Shown here in pieces: positions 10,101 to 20,910 of a stretch of DNA of 64,000 nucleotides. The DNA comes from Tatumella citrea (GTDB taxonomy: Bacteria; Pseudomonadota; Gammaproteobacteria; Enterobacterales; Enterobacteriaceae). Below the pieces are notes generated by a model. It was not told the origin of the DNA, did no database searches, and saw nothing but the letters and a program-made list of their open reading frames with translations. The stretch lies in the NCBI RefSeq assembly GCF_002163585.1, contig NZ_CP015579.1, forward strand, positions 3,968,001 through 4,032,000, read 5' to 3'. Made by a program: the position numbers and the translations under genes. How positions within the stretch are numbered: position 1 is the first letter of the stretch; each line of letters opens with the position of its first letter.

Positions 10101-10142
10101 TCAGGTCTGTGTGCCAGCAGCGACTGGGCGTGTCCAAGGCAT
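10101..10142 (-). CDS. corL: Candidate corA leader peptide
   Basis: A 13-codon ORF (MPWTRPVAAGTQT, then TGA) preceded by AGAGGA at five bases. It lies in the 5' leader between the corA promoter and corA. In Salmonella, translation of a short proline-containing ORF called corL in the corA leader decides whether Rho terminates the message. Position, ribosome site and two proline codons fit that role here. Similarity of the peptide itself was not established. Confidence 0.45.
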   Translation of the reverse strand: MPWTRPVAAGTQT

Positions 10143-10168
10143 TGTCCTCTGATAATAATAGTGCGCGC

Positions 10169-10197
10169 ATGTTACGCTGAGACGAAAAAATCGTCAA
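10169..10197 (-). promoter_or_regulatory. Sigma-70 promoter for corA
   Basis: TTGACG, 17-base spacer, TAACAT on the minus strand, just downstream of the uvrD stop codon. It would give a corA leader of roughly 275 bases. Confidence 0.6.
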
Positions 10198-10212
10198 GAA
10201 AACTCCCCGTAA

Positions 10213-12375
10213 TCATGCGCTTTCCAGACGGGCATAGGCCGCTACCAGCCATTTAATCCCCTGCCCCTGGAATGCTACCTGGACCCGGGAATGCTCACCG
10301 CTACCTTCCAGGTTAATGATAGTACCTTCACCAAATTTAGCATGCCGGACCCGCTGCCCCAGCGCAAAGCCACTATCATTGTTAGTGACCGGAGCCCCCA
10401 TCCGTTGATGGCTGACCGGCCGGCTGACACTCGCCCTTAACCGGACCTCTTCGATGCACTCTTCAGGTATTTCACCGATAAATCGTGACGGGCGATGGTA
10501 AACTTCTTTTCCATACAGACGCCGGCTTTCGGCATAGGTCAGAGTCAGCTTCTGCATAGCACGAGTGACGCCGACATAAGCCAATCGCCGCTCTTCTTCC
10601 AGCCGTCCACCCTCTTCCAACGACATCTGGCTTGGGAACATCCCTTCTTCCATGCCCACAATAAAGACCTGGCTAAATTCCAGACCTTTAGCCGCATGCA
10701 TGGTCATAAGTTGCGCTGCATCCTGCCATTTATCCGCCTGACCTTCACCGGCTTCCAGCGCAGCATGTGACAGAAACGCCTGCAACGGCATCAAATCCTG
10801 ATCTTCATCCTGATAGCTGAACTGCCGGGTCGCAGTGACCAGTTCCTCAAGGTTTTCGATACGCGTCTGGCCTTTCTCTCCGTTTTCCTGCTCGTACATC
10901 ATCCACAAACCGGAGTCTTTCACGACCCTGTCAGTCTGAACATGCAGAGGCAGATCGCTGGTTTCCCGTGATAACGAATCAATCAGCTCAATAAAACGTA
11001 ACAGCGCCGAAGCCGCTCTGCCGGCCAGCACCTTTTCCGACAGTAACTCGCGGGAGGATTGCCAGAGGGTCAGTTGCCGGTCCCGGGCCGCCTGACGAAC
11101 CACATCCAGAGTACGGTCACCAATCCCCCGTGTCGGGGTGTTCACTACCCGCTCAAAGGCGGCGTCATCATTGCGGTTAGATATCAGCCGTAAATAGGCC
11201 AGGGCATCTTTAATTTCCTGGCGTTCGAAAAAGCGCATACCGCCATAAATACGATAAGGCAGGCTGCTTTGCAGCAAGGCTTCTTCCAGTACGCGCGACT
11301 GAGCATTGCTGCGGTAAAGAATGGCACAGTCGGCCAGCGATCCACCCTGTTCATGCCAGTGCTTAATTCGACCGACCACAAACCGGGCTTCATCCAGCTC
11401 ATTGAAAGCGCAGTACAACGAGATGGGTTCACCATCACCGTCTTCAGTCCACAGTTCTTTTCCTAACCTTCCCTGATTATTGGCAATCAGGGTATTGGCC
11501 GCTTTCAGAATATTGCTGGTTGAACGGTAGTTTTGTTCCAGGCGGATAGTCTGAGCACCGGTGAAGTCAGTAAGGAAGCGCTGAATATTCTCCACCTGAG
11601 CACCACGCCAGCCGTAAATTGACTGATCATCATCGCCAACGATCATGACTTTGCCGGTATCACCCGCCAGCATCCGTATCCAGGCATACTGGATGTTGTT
11701 AGTATCCTGGAATTCGTCCACCAACAGATTAGTAAAACGCTCGCGGTAATGATTCAGAATATGCGGTTTATTCAGCCACAATTCATGGGCCCGTAATAAC
11801 AGTTCGGCAAAATCGACCAGCCCGGCGCGGTCACAGGCTTCCTGATATGCCTGATAAATTTTCAGCCAGGTTTGTTCAACCGGATTGCCGTAACTTTCAA
11901 TATGTTTCGGCCGCAGACCTTCATCTTTTTTGCCGTTGATGTACCACATAGCCTGGCGGGCAGGCCATTGTTTATCATCCAGATTCAGGGCTTTAATCAG
12001 ACGTTTCAGTAACCGTAACTGATCTTCACTGTCGAGAATCTGAAAATCCTGAGGTAATCCGGCATCCAACGGATGGGCCCGTAACAAACGATGTGCCAGC
12101 CCATGGAAGGTACCAATCCACATCCCGCCCTGGGTGGTTCCCAACACCTGTTCGATACGATGACGCATCTCAGCGGCCGCTTTATTGGTGAAGGTCACTG
12201 CCATGATGGAATACGGGGAACAGTTTTCGACCGTCAGCAACCAGGCAATACGGTGTACCAGTACGCGGGTCTTGCCGCTGCCCGCTCCTGCCAGTACCAG
12301 CAGGTTACTGCGCGGTGCCGCAACGGCTTCACGCTGGTTATCATTTAAACTGTTGAGCAGATCAGAAACGTCCAT
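10213..12375 (-). CDS. uvrD: DNA helicase II UvrD
   Basis: 3'-to-5' superfamily 1 helicase of nucleotide excision and mismatch repair; 720 residues, as in E. coli. Walker A is GAGSGKT near residues 29-35, the DExx motif is VDEFQDT, and QSIYGWRGA, QNYRS and VGVTRAM follow in the usual order. The C-terminal Tudor-like region (FGEGTIINLEGSGEHSRVQVAFQ) that contacts RNA polymerase is complete. Start at 12375 gives MDVSDLLNSLND, two codons inside the longest frame. A LexA box lies 27 bases upstream, so the gene is expected to be SOS-induced. Confidence 0.97.
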   Translation of the reverse strand: MDVSDLLNSLNDNQREAVAAPRSNLLVLAGAGSGKTRVLVHRIAWLLTVENCSPYSIMAVTFTNKAAAEMRHRIEQVLGTTQGGMWIGTFHGLAHRLLRAHPLDAGLPQDFQILDSEDQLRLLKRLIKALNLDDKQWPARQAMWYINGKKDEGLRPKHIESYGNPVEQTWLKIYQAYQEACDRAGLVDFAELLLRAHELWLNKPHILNHYRERFTNLLVDEFQDTNNIQYAWIRMLAGDTGKVMIVGDDDQSIYGWRGAQVENIQRFLTDFTGAQTIRLEQNYRSTSNILKAANTLIANNQGRLGKELWTEDGDGEPISLYCAFNELDEARFVVGRIKHWHEQGGSLADCAILYRSNAQSRVLEEALLQSSLPYRIYGGMRFFERQEIKDALAYLRLISNRNDDAAFERVVNTPTRGIGDRTLDVVRQAARDRQLTLWQSSRELLSEKVLAGRAASALLRFIELIDSLSRETSDLPLHVQTDRVVKDSGLWMMYEQENGEKGQTRIENLEELVTATRQFSYQDEDQDLMPLQAFLSHAALEAGEGQADKWQDAAQLMTMHAAKGLEFSQVFIVGMEEGMFPSQMSLEEGGRLEEERRLAYVGVTRAMQKLTLTYAESRRLYGKEVYHRPSRFIGEIPEECIEEVRLRASVSRPVSHQRMGAPVTNNDSGFALGQRVRHAKFGEGTIINLEGSGEHSRVQVAFQGQGIKWLVAAYARLESA

Positions 12376-12401
12376 AGGCACCGCGTATCAGGGAAATTTA
12401 G

Positions 12402-12417
12402 CTGTATATTTTTACAG
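12402..12417. promoter_or_regulatory. LexA (SOS) box upstream of uvrD
   Basis: CTGTATATTTTTACAG matches the LexA consensus CTGT-N8-ACAG with an A/T-only spacer. It lies between the uvrD start and yigB. Confidence 0.88.
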
Positions 12418-12420
12418 CCA

Positions 12421-13137
12421 TTATAGCAGCGTGGTCAGCGAATCCAACCGTGAAATTTCCAGATGAGGTAACAACCGCGCATCACTGGCAATCATCAGGT
12501 TCTGCTGGTAAGGGTTAATCCAGCATGACTGGAATCCACTGCGCAACGAACCCACCACATCAGTGGTTAAATCATCGCCGACATGCAGAATTTCAGCGGC
12601 CGGTATTTGCAGTTTTTCTTCTGCCAGCCGGTACATATCCTCTGCCGGCTTGGCCTTGCCATGCGGCCCGGCACGCAGAATAAAACGAAAATATCCGGCA
12701 ATCCCCATCAGATGCGGGTCGGCATTACCATTGGTGATAGCGGCAAGCGGGATACGCTGCGCCAGATAAGCCAGAGTATCATGGGTGCTTTGTGGCATTG
12801 TGACTTCACTTCGCCAGGCGGCAAATACTGACATCACATGGGTCGCTCCTTCGCGACATAACGCTTCTGATAATCCGGCTTTTTGCATCACCCGGTATAC
12901 GGCTTTTTCCCGCCAGGCGGTAACGTCATGGACCGCATCAGGCTGGTGATGCATTATTTCTTCGCGGGCTGTCTCATACTCTCTCAGAGAGATATCACGT
13001 AATCCGGGGTGGAAATCCTGAAGTGCCTGGTGGGTCTTTTTGACGGTGGTCAGGATAACCTCACGGTTATCGTACAACGTATCGTCCAGGTCAAACGTCA
13101 TCGCCCGGACTTTGCCGGTGGGACGGTAAAAACGCAT
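12421..13137 (-). CDS. yigB: HAD phosphatase YigB
   Basis: 238-residue haloacid dehalogenase-type phosphatase. E. coli YigB dephosphorylates FMN and the riboflavin intermediate 5-amino-6-(5-phosphoribitylamino)uracil. The nucleophile motif FDLDDTLYDN is near residue 15, the second motif ITNGNAD in the middle, and HVGDDLTTDVVGS near the C-terminus. The start ATG overlaps the xerC stop by one base, so translation is probably coupled. It is the last gene of the lptM-dapF-yigA-xerC-yigB operon. Confidence 0.95.
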   Translation of the reverse strand: MRFYRPTGKVRAMTFDLDDTLYDNREVILTTVKKTHQALQDFHPGLRDISLREYETAREEIMHHQPDAVHDVTAWREKAVYRVMQKAGLSEALCREGATHVMSVFAAWRSEVTMPQSTHDTLAYLAQRIPLAAITNGNADPHLMGIAGYFRFILRAGPHGKAKPAEDMYRLAEEKLQIPAAEILHVGDDLTTDVVGSLRSGFQSCWINPYQQNLMIASDARLLPHLEISRLDSLTTLL

Positions 13138-14051
13138 TATTTTTTTCCTCGTTTAGCACGGGGATGTGCAGCATCATAAACTGTAGCCAGATGCTGAAAA
13201 TCCAGGTGGGTATAAATCTGAGTGGTGGACAGATTAGCGTGGCCCAGCAGCTCCTGCACTGCCCGCAAATCGCCACTGGATTCCAGCATATGGGTAGCAA
13301 AAGAGTGGCGTAATTTATGTGGGTGAATATGGCTGTTCACTCCCTGGCGGATACCCCATTCAGCAAATCGTTTCTGAACATTACGTGCAGAGATACGTTT
13401 GCCCTGCATGGAAAGGAATATCGCGTCATCCTGCGGGCCGAACAGCTCCCGCATTTCCAGCCAGCGCAGTAACCATTCGCAGGCGGTTCTGCCAACCGGC
13501 AGTCGCCGCTCTTTGCTGCCCTTACCCATCACCCAGACTTCGGCCTGTTCAGCATCAAAATGGCGACAGTCCAGGTTAACTAATTCCGACAGACGCAGGC
13601 CTGCGCCGTACATCACTTCCAGCATTGTCCGGTCACGTACCGACAACGGGTCGTTCAGATCAATTTCCAGCAACTGCCCCATCTGATCGACATCTATATT
13701 TTTCGGCAGGTGTCGGGGAGCTTTCGGGGTTGCTACACCTTTCGCCGGATTCGCCGGCAGCAAGCCTTGTCCTACCTGCCAGTCCAGCAAACTACGTAAA
13801 GCTGACAACCGCAATGCCAGACTACTGGCCTGCAATCCTGCCCGTCGGCTTTTAGCAGCCAACGCCCTGACATGTGCCGGCTCCAGTTGGGCCCACTGCT
13901 GAAGCCCCATATCATCCATCATCTCTGTGAGCACGGCTAACTGCCGCTGGTAACTGGTGACGGTTAACGGGCTGAGCTGTCGCTCGACTTTCAGATAGCG
14001 CAGAAAACTCTCGACGGGAGCCTGTAACGACAGAGGCATTTCCCTGTTCAT
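13137..14051 (-). CDS. xerC: Tyrosine recombinase XerC
   Basis: Site-specific recombinase that resolves chromosome dimers at dif together with XerD. The 304-residue protein has the N-terminal core-binding domain (about 10-95) and the catalytic domain with the conserved arginine in [31 protein letters not shown] and the nucleophilic tyrosine of that last motif. The C-terminal tail AHPRAKRG is the XerC type. It overlaps yigA by four bases (ATGA) and yigB by one. The N-terminus is about six residues longer than E. coli XerC. Confidence 0.96.
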   Translation of the reverse strand: MNREMPLSLQAPVESFLRYLKVERQLSPLTVTSYQRQLAVLTEMMDDMGLQQWAQLEPAHVRALAAKSRRAGLQASSLALRLSALRSLLDWQVGQGLLPANPAKGVATPKAPRHLPKNIDVDQMGQLLEIDLNDPLSVRDRTMLEVMYGAGLRLSELVNLDCRHFDAEQAEVWVMGKGSKERRLPVGRTACEWLLRWLEMRELFGPQDDAIFLSMQGKRISARNVQKRFAEWGIRQGVNSHIHPHKLRHSFATHMLESSGDLRAVQELLGHANLSTTQIYTHLDFQHLATVYDAAHPRAKRGKK

Positions 14052-14755
14052 CTGCGGCTAATCCAGCGCGACAGCAAGTCTGGCAGCATACCCGCCAGAT
14101 ATTGCAGCAATTCAGTGCCCATTCCCGGATGGTAATGCTGTTTATCGCGGCTGCTGAAAATCAGTACCCCGACGTCCTCATCATTACCCATCAGTGACAT
14201 TGCCACCGAACCAATTGCTTTGGCTTCCGGTAACAGCAACAATAACTCAGGGCCATTCAGTGGTCCGAGATAGTGTTGTCGCTGGCCGAGACGCTGAATG
14301 CGCAGTGCATCGAACGCCTGCCGGGAAAGCCCTAGTCGGGTAAAGTCAGAAGGTGCACCGATTTGCCATTGTTCGTTAAACAATCTGACCGTGGCACCGG
14401 CTAACCCCAAATCTCTGGCCCAGCGATGCAACCGGTTCAGCATTTCCTGCAGGCTGTCGGCACAGGCCAGATGAGACTGTAACGAAAGCAACTGACCAAA
14501 TAATTGCTGATTAGCGGTTGCCTGCTCCATCAGCAATGTGATCTCTTCTTCCAGCTGTTGGATGTGGTTGCGCTGGCGGGCCATATGCCACTCCACCAGC
14601 GAAGTGGTTCCGCGTACCGGGTGCGGAACCTGCATTTGTTCAACCTGTCGGGCATTACGGATAAAAAAATCAGGGTTCAGGCGCAGATAATCACTGACCG
14701 ACTGATCATCGGGAGTTACAACATTCAGTAATTCCGGGTCTTCATCTGGTTTCAT
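14048..14755 (-). CDS. yigA: DUF484 protein YigA
   Basis: 235-residue GAF-like protein of unknown function, conserved between dapF and xerC in enterobacteria. It contains a coiled-coil segment (about residues 60-90, [24 protein letters not shown]) followed by a GAF-fold domain. The start overlaps the dapF stop by four bases and its end overlaps xerC. Expression with the cell-envelope and recombination genes around it is conserved, but no reaction is known. Confidence 0.92.
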   Translation of the reverse strand: MKPDEDPELLNVVTPDDQSVSDYLRLNPDFFIRNARQVEQMQVPHPVRGTTSLVEWHMARQRNHIQQLEEEITLLMEQATANQQLFGQLLSLQSHLACADSLQEMLNRLHRWARDLGLAGATVRLFNEQWQIGAPSDFTRLGLSRQAFDALRIQRLGQRQHYLGPLNGPELLLLLPEAKAIGSVAMSLMGNDEDVGVLIFSSRDKQHYHPGMGTELLQYLAGMLPDLLSRWISRR

Positions 14756-15576
14756 AAATGAATAAATCCGTCGTAAACATGAGTCGCTGGACCGGTCATA
14801 TACAGTGGTGTTCCCGGACCACCCCAGGCAATCTGCAGGCTGCCGCCAGGCAAATCTACCCGTACTTTGTCACCGAGTAATCCTTGCTGAATACCACTGG
14901 CAACAGCTGCACAGGCGCCGCTGCCGCAAGCCTGGGTTTCACCAGCGCCACGCTCAAAGACCCGCAGGCGAATATGGGACTCTGACACAACTTCCATAAA
15001 ACCCACATTCACCCGTTCCGGAAAGCGCTCATGGCTTTCCATCTGTGGACCTAGCACTTCCACGGCGGCGGTTTGTACACTATCCACCTGAATCACACAG
15101 TGAGGATTGCCCATCGATACCACACCAAACATCACTGTTTGCTCTGCCAGACGCATCAGGTAGAGGTTTTCGGCCTTATTGGCGCGGAAAGGAACATTGC
15201 CAGGTTCGAAATCAGGTTCACCCATATTAACCCGCACCAGCTCATCATTAGTGACGCTGAGGGTCATTCTGCCGGTTTGGGTACTAACACGGATATCGCT
15301 TTTATTGGTCAGCCCTTTCAGGCGAACAAAACGTGCAAAACAGCGGGCGCCGTTGCCACACTGTGCAACTTCGCTGCCATCCGCATTAAAAATACGGTAG
15401 TGAAAATCCAGATCCGGATCATAAGGCGGCTCAACAATCAGCAACTGATCAAATCCGACCCCAAGATTCCTGTCTGCCAGCCGGCGAATGAGCTCCGGCG
15501 AGAAGAAAACATTCTGAGTGACCGCGTCAACGACCATAAAATCATTGCCGAGACCGTGCATTTTAGAAAACTGCAT
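14752..15576 (-). CDS. dapF: Diaminopimelate epimerase
   Basis: Converts LL- to meso-diaminopimelate for lysine and peptidoglycan synthesis. At 274 residues it has the normal length. The two catalytic cysteines lie in [11 protein letters not shown] (about residue 73) and [12 protein letters not shown] (about residue 217). It starts [13 protein letters not shown] as in E. coli. It is 26 bases downstream of lptM and overlaps yigA by four bases. Confidence 0.97.
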   Translation of the reverse strand: MQFSKMHGLGNDFMVVDAVTQNVFFSPELIRRLADRNLGVGFDQLLIVEPPYDPDLDFHYRIFNADGSEVAQCGNGARCFARFVRLKGLTNKSDIRVSTQTGRMTLSVTNDELVRVNMGEPDFEPGNVPFRANKAENLYLMRLAEQTVMFGVVSMGNPHCVIQVDSVQTAAVEVLGPQMESHERFPERVNVGFMEVVSESHIRLRVFERGAGETQACGSGACAAVASGIQQGLLGDKVRVDLPGGSLQIAWGGPGTPLYMTGPATHVYDGFIHL

Positions 15577-15602
15577 TTTTTGCTCCGCCGGTGATCGGTT
15601 AA

Positions 15603-15785
15603 TTACGGTGACACAGTGCCTGCTGGTGCTGTGGTGTCATCTTTCCAGGGTTTAGTTGCAGTTTCCTGCTGCCTCTCTTTCTTGGTAGTTTCAGCTTTAG
15701 GAAAGTAAAGCGGCCCCTTCAGCCCGCATCCCGTTAATGCTGCCGGGATTACAATTATCGCCAGCCAGCCGACCATTTTCTTCAT
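15603..15785 (-). CDS. lptM: LPS translocon-associated lipoprotein LptM (YifL)
   Basis: Small outer-membrane lipoprotein of 60 residues. The ATG at 15785 gives the signal [20 protein letters not shown] with lipobox LTGC; after the cysteine comes GLKGPLYFP, the conserved segment by which LptM occupies the LptDE translocon and aids LptD maturation. Longer starts at 15800 and 15821 are possible but would add residues before a lipoprotein signal. The C-terminal half is low-complexity and variable. Confidence 0.88.
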   Translation of the reverse strand: MKKMVGWLAIIVIPAALTGCGLKGPLYFPKAETTKKERQQETATKPWKDDTTAPAGTVSP

Positions 15786-15964
15786 TTTGGTTACACTCAT
15801 TCTGTGCTTTATCTCATTCACTTATCATCGCAGTTGAACAAGGAAAAGCAACAGAAAATCCCTGAATTCGCATAACCTGTTCAATATCTCAGGCCAGACC
15901 GCTCAGACAAAGATTGGCAAACAATATCAGCGCGCTATACTTTGCCAAAAACACGGGAGCTATG

Positions 15965-16282
15965 ATGAACGACAGTGAATTCCACCAACAGGCTGACCAA
16001 TTGCTGCGGGCTGTAGAAGAACGCCTGGATGAGCATGACGGTGATGCCGATATCGATTATGAAACTCACGGCAGCGTGATGACCCTGAGTTTTGAAAACG
16101 GCAGCAAAATTGTGATTAATCGTCAGGAACCGATGCATCAGGTCTGGCTGGCGACCAAAGCTGGCGGCTATCATTTCAGTTATCAGGCACCGCGCTGGGT
16201 GTGCGATCGCACCGGCGGTGATTTCTGGGTACTGCTGGCAGATGCCTGTACTGCTCAGTCTGGCGAGAAATTCAGTTTCTGA
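15965..16282 (+). CDS. cyaY: Frataxin homologue CyaY
   Basis: 105-residue iron-binding protein that modulates IscS in Fe-S cluster assembly. It has the acidic N-terminal helix ([16 protein letters not shown]) and the conserved sheet residues [20 protein letters not shown]. Two ATGs are in tandem at 15962 and 15965 behind gggag; 15965 gives MNDSEF as in E. coli. It is convergent with cyaA and divergent from lptM. Confidence 0.95.
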   Translation: MNDSEFHQQADQLLRAVEERLDEHDGDADIDYETHGSVMTLSFENGSKIVINRQEPMHQVWLATKAGGYHFSYQAPRWVCDRTGGDFWVLLADACTAQSGEKFSF

Positions 16283-16286
16283 CCAG

Positions 16287-16324
16287 CACTCTCAGGCCGC
16301 GGTCATTTTTCCGCGGCTGGAGTG
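16287..16324. terminator. Bidirectional terminator cyaY/cyaA
   Basis: CACTC...GGCCGCGG tcattttt CCGCGGCTGGAGTG forms a long hairpin between two convergent stop codons. The CCGCGG core stem is perfect. Confidence 0.6.
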
Positions 16325-16327
16325 TTA

Positions 16328-18892
16328 TCAGAACAGGCTGCGGGAGCGCGGCAGCACATCACGACTGAGTTGTGGTGAAACGTCTTCTGCCACTTCATCA
16401 TGTGAAACAGAACGGAAAGGCAATACTTTACTTTTTCCATCCTCAGTCACTAACTGGTAGAACTGTGGCAGGTTAAAGTTGACGAAGCTGGAACCGTAGG
16501 TAAAGCGGTCATGCGAAGATGAATAGAAACGGCTAACATCCCGCACCAGTTCTTCCCGGCTCCCCTCACAATGACGGTAAACTTCTACCCGGTTATTCTC
16601 ATCCAGAATATAAATACTGAAATCATCAGACTCAGATGACGGATTATTCTCGAAGAAGAACTGGATAATACCTTCACTGGCGTAGTTGTTAACCACGGGC
16701 GGCAAATCGGCCTGTTGCGAATCGACTTTAATCGACAACCCGTGCAGTTTGTTATTAGAGATAGCGCCGTAAAATTCCACCGCATTTTCCAGTTTCTGCA
16801 CTGAGACACTCATCCGCTCGAAGAACACACCCCAGGTATCTCCGGCCAGTCGCAGGGCCTTAAAGCGCCCCGGTTCTTGTCGGGTGCTGGATAAACGGAT
16901 GTCGATACATTCTGAAACCAGTTGCTGAACCCGGGTGCGGATCAATCCCCGTAAATGCTGGCTGTAGCAGAAGACTTCGACCGCATCCGGTGGCAGAGCA
17001 TCCTGATGCATCTTACCCAGAATAGTTTTCAGTGCTTCAATCATCGATTGTTCACCACTGAAATGCAGAGTTCGGACTTCGTTCCATGAATTGCGATACA
17101 GCAGGTCAATACTGCCGATCAGACATCGCTGCTGTTGTCCAAAGCTAAAGACATCCAGTTTGCGGAAATCGAAATGCACGACCTGATTACGGAATTCAGC
17201 CGTCGGGTCGTATTCCAGATTGACCAGAATCGCCAGATGACGGATTTCACACGGGCTATACAGTGCTTTTGGCGTCGGAGCCGGCACCCGCAGAGGAAAG
17301 TGCTGAGACACATCACTGACCACTTCCTGTAACCGTCCGGCATCACAACCGCCATTGCCTTTGATATGCAACAGGGTTTTATCAGTCAGTAAACCGTTAA
17401 ACCAGGCCCAGGCCACCAGCTTGATCAGATAGCGGTTATATTCCAGTGGCTGGTTGCTGATAATGGAATCCATATCAGGGGATTTATTGTACAGATACCA
17501 GCCCGGGCGGTTGGCCCGTCCTTCAGGAACATGAATAAATGTCAGATGCTCCTCGGACAAATCAGGAGAGATCTGCGGGTTAACCAGAATAACTTTTCCT
17601 GGTAACGCTTCAAAAGCCGCATACAACTTACGGGTCAGCACCCCGATATCTTGCGGGCTGGCGCTGACACTTAAATTATTCCGCCGCGCAAAACGGATCA
17701 GGTTACGATAACTTTGCATCATCGCATCCAGCAATTCGTTATGCGCTTCACGAACCTGTTCAATTTTCCAGCTGGCACGGCTGTCCAGTATTTCCAGACG
17801 CTGAGTGTCCCAGCCCCACTCTTTGACCAGCTGGCTCAGAATTTCCCGCCGCCATTGCGAACGGACCTGAGGGCGCTCTTCGGTCAGTTTTTCACAGGCT
17901 TTCAGATAGAAACAGCGCCGCACCAGGTCCAGCCGGGCCGGATCATCAATTTCCTGTAAGTAGCGGGTCACTTTTTCCAGCATCATGCAGTAGGGGTCCA
18001 GCCCGAAACTGACAATCTCGCCGTCATGCAGACGCTGCTTAATATCCATCGCCAGCAACCGGGTATTTGGATACTCACGGGTGTAAGATTCCAGCAGCAG
18101 GGTTTTCAACACAGCTTTGTACGGTGAATCGATACTCTTATACAGCTGCCAGAGGCTGGCGCCGAAATACTCTTCAGCAGACAGGGTGCCCAGGCCCCCC
18201 AGGTCAAGCCATTCGTTCGGAGTCAGAGCACCACCGGCATACAACGACATCACATAATCGTCGTAATGCCCCTCTTCCTCACCCGGCACCATATTCCACA
18301 GAATACGCTTACCTGCCATCCGTACTGCCGAGCGATAAAATTCATCCAGCAATAAAATATGCTGAGTACTTCCGCAATCTTCAGTTCCCAGATTGCCGCT
18401 TTCATTATGGCGAAAACGATTTTCATCAATCAGAAAGAAACTGACTTCAATTCCCAGAGACAGGCACCATTGACGCAGCAAATTGCATTTTTGCTGTAAT
18501 TTTTGTCGTTCGTCGTTGTCCAGCCATGACTGATGACAGACCCAGATATCCAGATCGGAGACACTGTTCTGTCCAACGGAAGAGGTACTACCCATCGAAT
18601 AGACCCCGGTAATCGGGGCTTCGCCGGGAGAAATTTCCGGCAACTTCACAGGAGAGTGACAGAGCTTATCCAGCATTAGCTGCTGGTTTTCTACAGGCGT
18701 GAAAAAACTAATGCCGTGGGGCACATTACCGTCCAGGTAACCTGGCAGCATAGGGTGATGATATTGTAGAAATACCGGCAGCAGGCTATACACCTGCCTG
18801 AAGGCAGGCCCCATCGCCGCCATTGCCCGATCAACCCGCAGTTGATTAATGGCATCCAGTCTCTGTTTCAGAGTCTCAATATAAAGGTACAA
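16328..18892 (-). CDS. cyaA: Class I adenylate cyclase
   Basis: Makes cyclic AMP for CRP-dependent catabolite control. At 854 residues it matches E. coli CyaA throughout. The N-terminal half carries the nucleotidyltransferase motif [17 protein letters not shown]; the C-terminal half is the glucose-sensing region controlled by EIIA-Glc. The start codon is TTG ([19 protein letters not shown]), the same rare start that limits expression in E. coli. The C-terminal tail (after RSVSHDEV) differs from E. coli. It is divergent from hemC. Confidence 0.97.
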   Translation of the reverse strand: MYLYIETLKQRLDAINQLRVDRAMAAMGPAFRQVYSLLPVFLQYHHPMLPGYLDGNVPHGISFFTPVENQQLMLDKLCHSPVKLPEISPGEAPITGVYSMGSTSSVGQNSVSDLDIWVCHQSWLDNDERQKLQQKCNLLRQWCLSLGIEVSFFLIDENRFRHNESGNLGTEDCGSTQHILLLDEFYRSAVRMAGKRILWNMVPGEEEGHYDDYVMSLYAGGALTPNEWLDLGGLGTLSAEEYFGASLWQLYKSIDSPYKAVLKTLLLESYTREYPNTRLLAMDIKQRLHDGEIVSFGLDPYCMMLEKVTRYLQEIDDPARLDLVRRCFYLKACEKLTEERPQVRSQWRREILSQLVKEWGWDTQRLEILDSRASWKIEQVREAHNELLDAMMQSYRNLIRFARRNNLSVSASPQDIGVLTRKLYAAFEALPGKVILVNPQISPDLSEEHLTFIHVPEGRANRPGWYLYNKSPDMDSIISNQPLEYNRYLIKLVAWAWFNGLLTDKTLLHIKGNGGCDAGRLQEVVSDVSQHFPLRVPAPTPKALYSPCEIRHLAILVNLEYDPTAEFRNQVVHFDFRKLDVFSFGQQQRCLIGSIDLLYRNSWNEVRTLHFSGEQSMIEALKTILGKMHQDALPPDAVEVFCYSQHLRGLIRTRVQQLVSECIDIRLSSTRQEPGRFKALRLAGDTWGVFFERMSVSVQKLENAVEFYGAISNNKLHGLSIKVDSQQADLPPVVNNYASEGIIQFFFENNPSSESDDFSIYILDENNRVEVYRHCEGSREELVRDVSRFYSSSHDRFTYGSSFVNFNLPQFYQLVTEDGKSKVLPFRSVSHDEVAEDVSPQLSRDVLPRSRSLF

Positions 18893-19203
18893 GACGTTTT
18901 GCCTGTTTTTTCCGGTAATTAAGCACTGTCGCTCCCACGGTTCCCTTTATTTTCCTCAACCCGGATTAGATCCGGCCAGGGAAATGCGGGCGGTTAGCCT
19001 CTCATCCTATGCTGGCTAAACACAATGACTCCGGTGACTATTTTATCACCTTTCACGCTGAAATCTTAATATTCGGTGCGGAGAGTTCCCCCTCTGTATC
19101 AGGGGCAATCCCATGACCGGCGCATGGATTTCATCGCCGAAGCCTGCCACATTTGCTGTTTAAATGATAGGATGATTAACAAACGATTAAAACGGTTAAA
19201 GAC
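18893..19203. other. Divergent cyaA/hemC control region
   Basis: About 310 bases containing the promoters of both genes. GGTGA-CTATTTTA-TCACC (around 19035-19052) resembles a CRP dyad but has an 8-base spacer instead of 6. No promoter pair was assigned with confidence. Confidence 0.5.
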
Positions 19204-20148
19204 ATGTCTGATAAAATTATCCGCATCGCCACCCGGCAAAGCCCGCTTGCTCTCTGGCAGGCGCATTATGTTCAGGAACAATTAATGGCTGCCCATCCGG
19301 AGGTCCGGGTTGAACTGGTCCCAATGGTGACTAAGGGTGACGTTCTGCTGGATACCCCGCTATCCAAGGTTGGCGGCAAAGGATTGTTTGTCAAAGAGTT
19401 GGAACTGGCCATGCTGGAAAATCGTGCCGACCTTGCCGTGCATTCAATGAAGGATGTTCCGGTCGCCTTCCCTGAAGGGCTGGGTCTGGTGACTATTTGC
19501 CAACGTGCTGATCCGCTGGATGCTTTTGTCTCCGAAAAATATGCCTCTCTGGATGAACTGCCGGAAGGTGCTGTCGTCGGAACCTCCAGTCTGCGCCGGC
19601 AGTGTCAGATCAGTGCCCGTCGCCCTGATCTGGTGATTCGCTCATTACGTGGAAATGTCGGAACCCGCCTCTCCAAACTCGATGCCGGTGAATATGATGC
19701 AATTATTCTGGCTGCCGCCGGGCTGAAGCGTCTGGGCCTTGAGTCCCGTATCCGCAGTACACTTCCTGCAGAAGTCTCGCTGCCCGCGGTCGGTCAGGGA
19801 GCCGTTGGTATTGAATGCCGTACCAATGATACTGCGCTGATCGCCCTGTTACAGTCACTGAATCATCACGATACTGAAACCTGTGTCCGGGCTGAACGTG
19901 CGATGAATACGCGCCTGGAAGGTGGTTGTCAGGTTCCGATTGGCAGTTACGCATTATTGCAGGCGGATGATCAGTTATGGTTGCGCGGCCTGGTAGGCAC
20001 TCCGGATGGTTCGCAAATGATCTGTGCTGAGCGTCGGGGCCATCGCGACCAGGCCGAGCAACTGGGTATCGCCCTGGCAGAAGAGCTGCTGGAAAAAGGT
20101 GCCGGTGAAATTCTGCGTGAGGTCTATCAGGGGCAGCCTCCGGTATGA
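19204..20148 (+). CDS. hemC: Porphobilinogen deaminase (hydroxymethylbilane synthase)
   Basis: Joins four porphobilinogens into hydroxymethylbilane for heme and siroheme. The 314-residue protein starts [20 protein letters not shown]. The cysteine that carries the dipyrromethane cofactor is C242 in EGGCQVPIG, and the catalytic aspartate lies in the segment [12 protein letters not shown]. It overlaps hemD by four bases (ATGA) and leads the hemCDXY operon. Confidence 0.97.
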   Translation: MSDKIIRIATRQSPLALWQAHYVQEQLMAAHPEVRVELVPMVTKGDVLLDTPLSKVGGKGLFVKELELAMLENRADLAVHSMKDVPVAFPEGLGLVTICQRADPLDAFVSEKYASLDELPEGAVVGTSSLRRQCQISARRPDLVIRSLRGNVGTRLSKLDAGEYDAIILAAAGLKRLGLESRIRSTLPAEVSLPAVGQGAVGIECRTNDTALIALLQSLNHHDTETCVRAERAMNTRLEGGCQVPIGSYALLQADDQLWLRGLVGTPDGSQMICAERRGHRDQAEQLGIALAEELLEKGAGEILREVYQGQPPV

Positions 20149-20885
20149 CCATTCTGGTCACCCGGCCGGAGCCCTCGGCGTCAGAGCTGGTTACCAGACT
20201 GCGCCAGACAGGCAAACATGCCTGGAGTTTCCCGCTGATTGAATATACGCCAGGCAAAGACCTGGCGTCACTTGCCACGCGGCTGGAGGCCTTGCAAGCC
20301 AATGACATGGTCTTTGCGGTATCGCATCAAGCAGTCCATTTTGCAGTACCAGCAATGATGCAAACCAATACTGCATGGCCGGCCAGTGTCGACTATTATG
20401 CTATAGGGCGTCGGACAGCATTAGATTTACATATGGCCTGTCAGCAAACTGTGAACTACCCTGAACACAGTGCCACCAGTGAAACACTACTTAATCTGCC
20501 TTCGCTCAAAGATGTGAGTGGTAAACACATATTAATATTACGCGGCAATGGTGGCCGGGATCTGCTGGCCGAAACATTACAGCAGCGTGGTGCCCGGGTA
20601 GAGCTGTGTGAATGCTATCAACGCATTCCCTGCCAGTATCAGGGTGCGGAACAAGCTGTCCGCTGGCGCAGGCAAGGTATCACCACCCTGGTCGTTACCA
20701 GTGGCGAAATGCTAAAACTTTTATATTCGCTGTTTCCGGCAATTGATCGCAGGGAATGGCTATTGCACTGCCGGCTGGTTGTCGTCAGTGAACGTTTAGC
20801 TACTCTGGCCAGTGAATTAGGCTGGCATTCAGTGACAGTAGCTGATGGTGCGGATAACGATGCGTTATTACGTGCGTTACACTGA
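20145..20885 (+). CDS. hemD: Uroporphyrinogen-III synthase
   Basis: Cyclises hydroxymethylbilane with inversion of ring D to give uroporphyrinogen III. 246 residues, starting [23 protein letters not shown]. Sequence conservation in this family is low, but length, the N-terminal TRP motif, the TSGEMLKLL segment and position between hemC and hemX make the call firm. Confidence 0.94.
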   Translation: MTILVTRPEPSASELVTRLRQTGKHAWSFPLIEYTPGKDLASLATRLEALQANDMVFAVSHQAVHFAVPAMMQTNTAWPASVDYYAIGRRTALDLHMACQQTVNYPEHSATSETLLNLPSLKDVSGKHILILRGNGGRDLLAETLQQRGARVELCECYQRIPCQYQGAEQAVRWRRQGITTLVVTSGEMLKLLYSLFPAIDRREWLLHCRLVVVSERLATLASELGWHSVTVADGADNDALLRALH

Positions 20886-20910
20886 ACTTACTATAATGGG
20901 ATGAGCCAAC

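Noticed and set aside
19035..19052. CRP-like dyad between cyaA and hemC
   Set aside because: The half-sites GGTGA and TCACC are separated by 8 bases; CRP needs 6, so the match is not credible.
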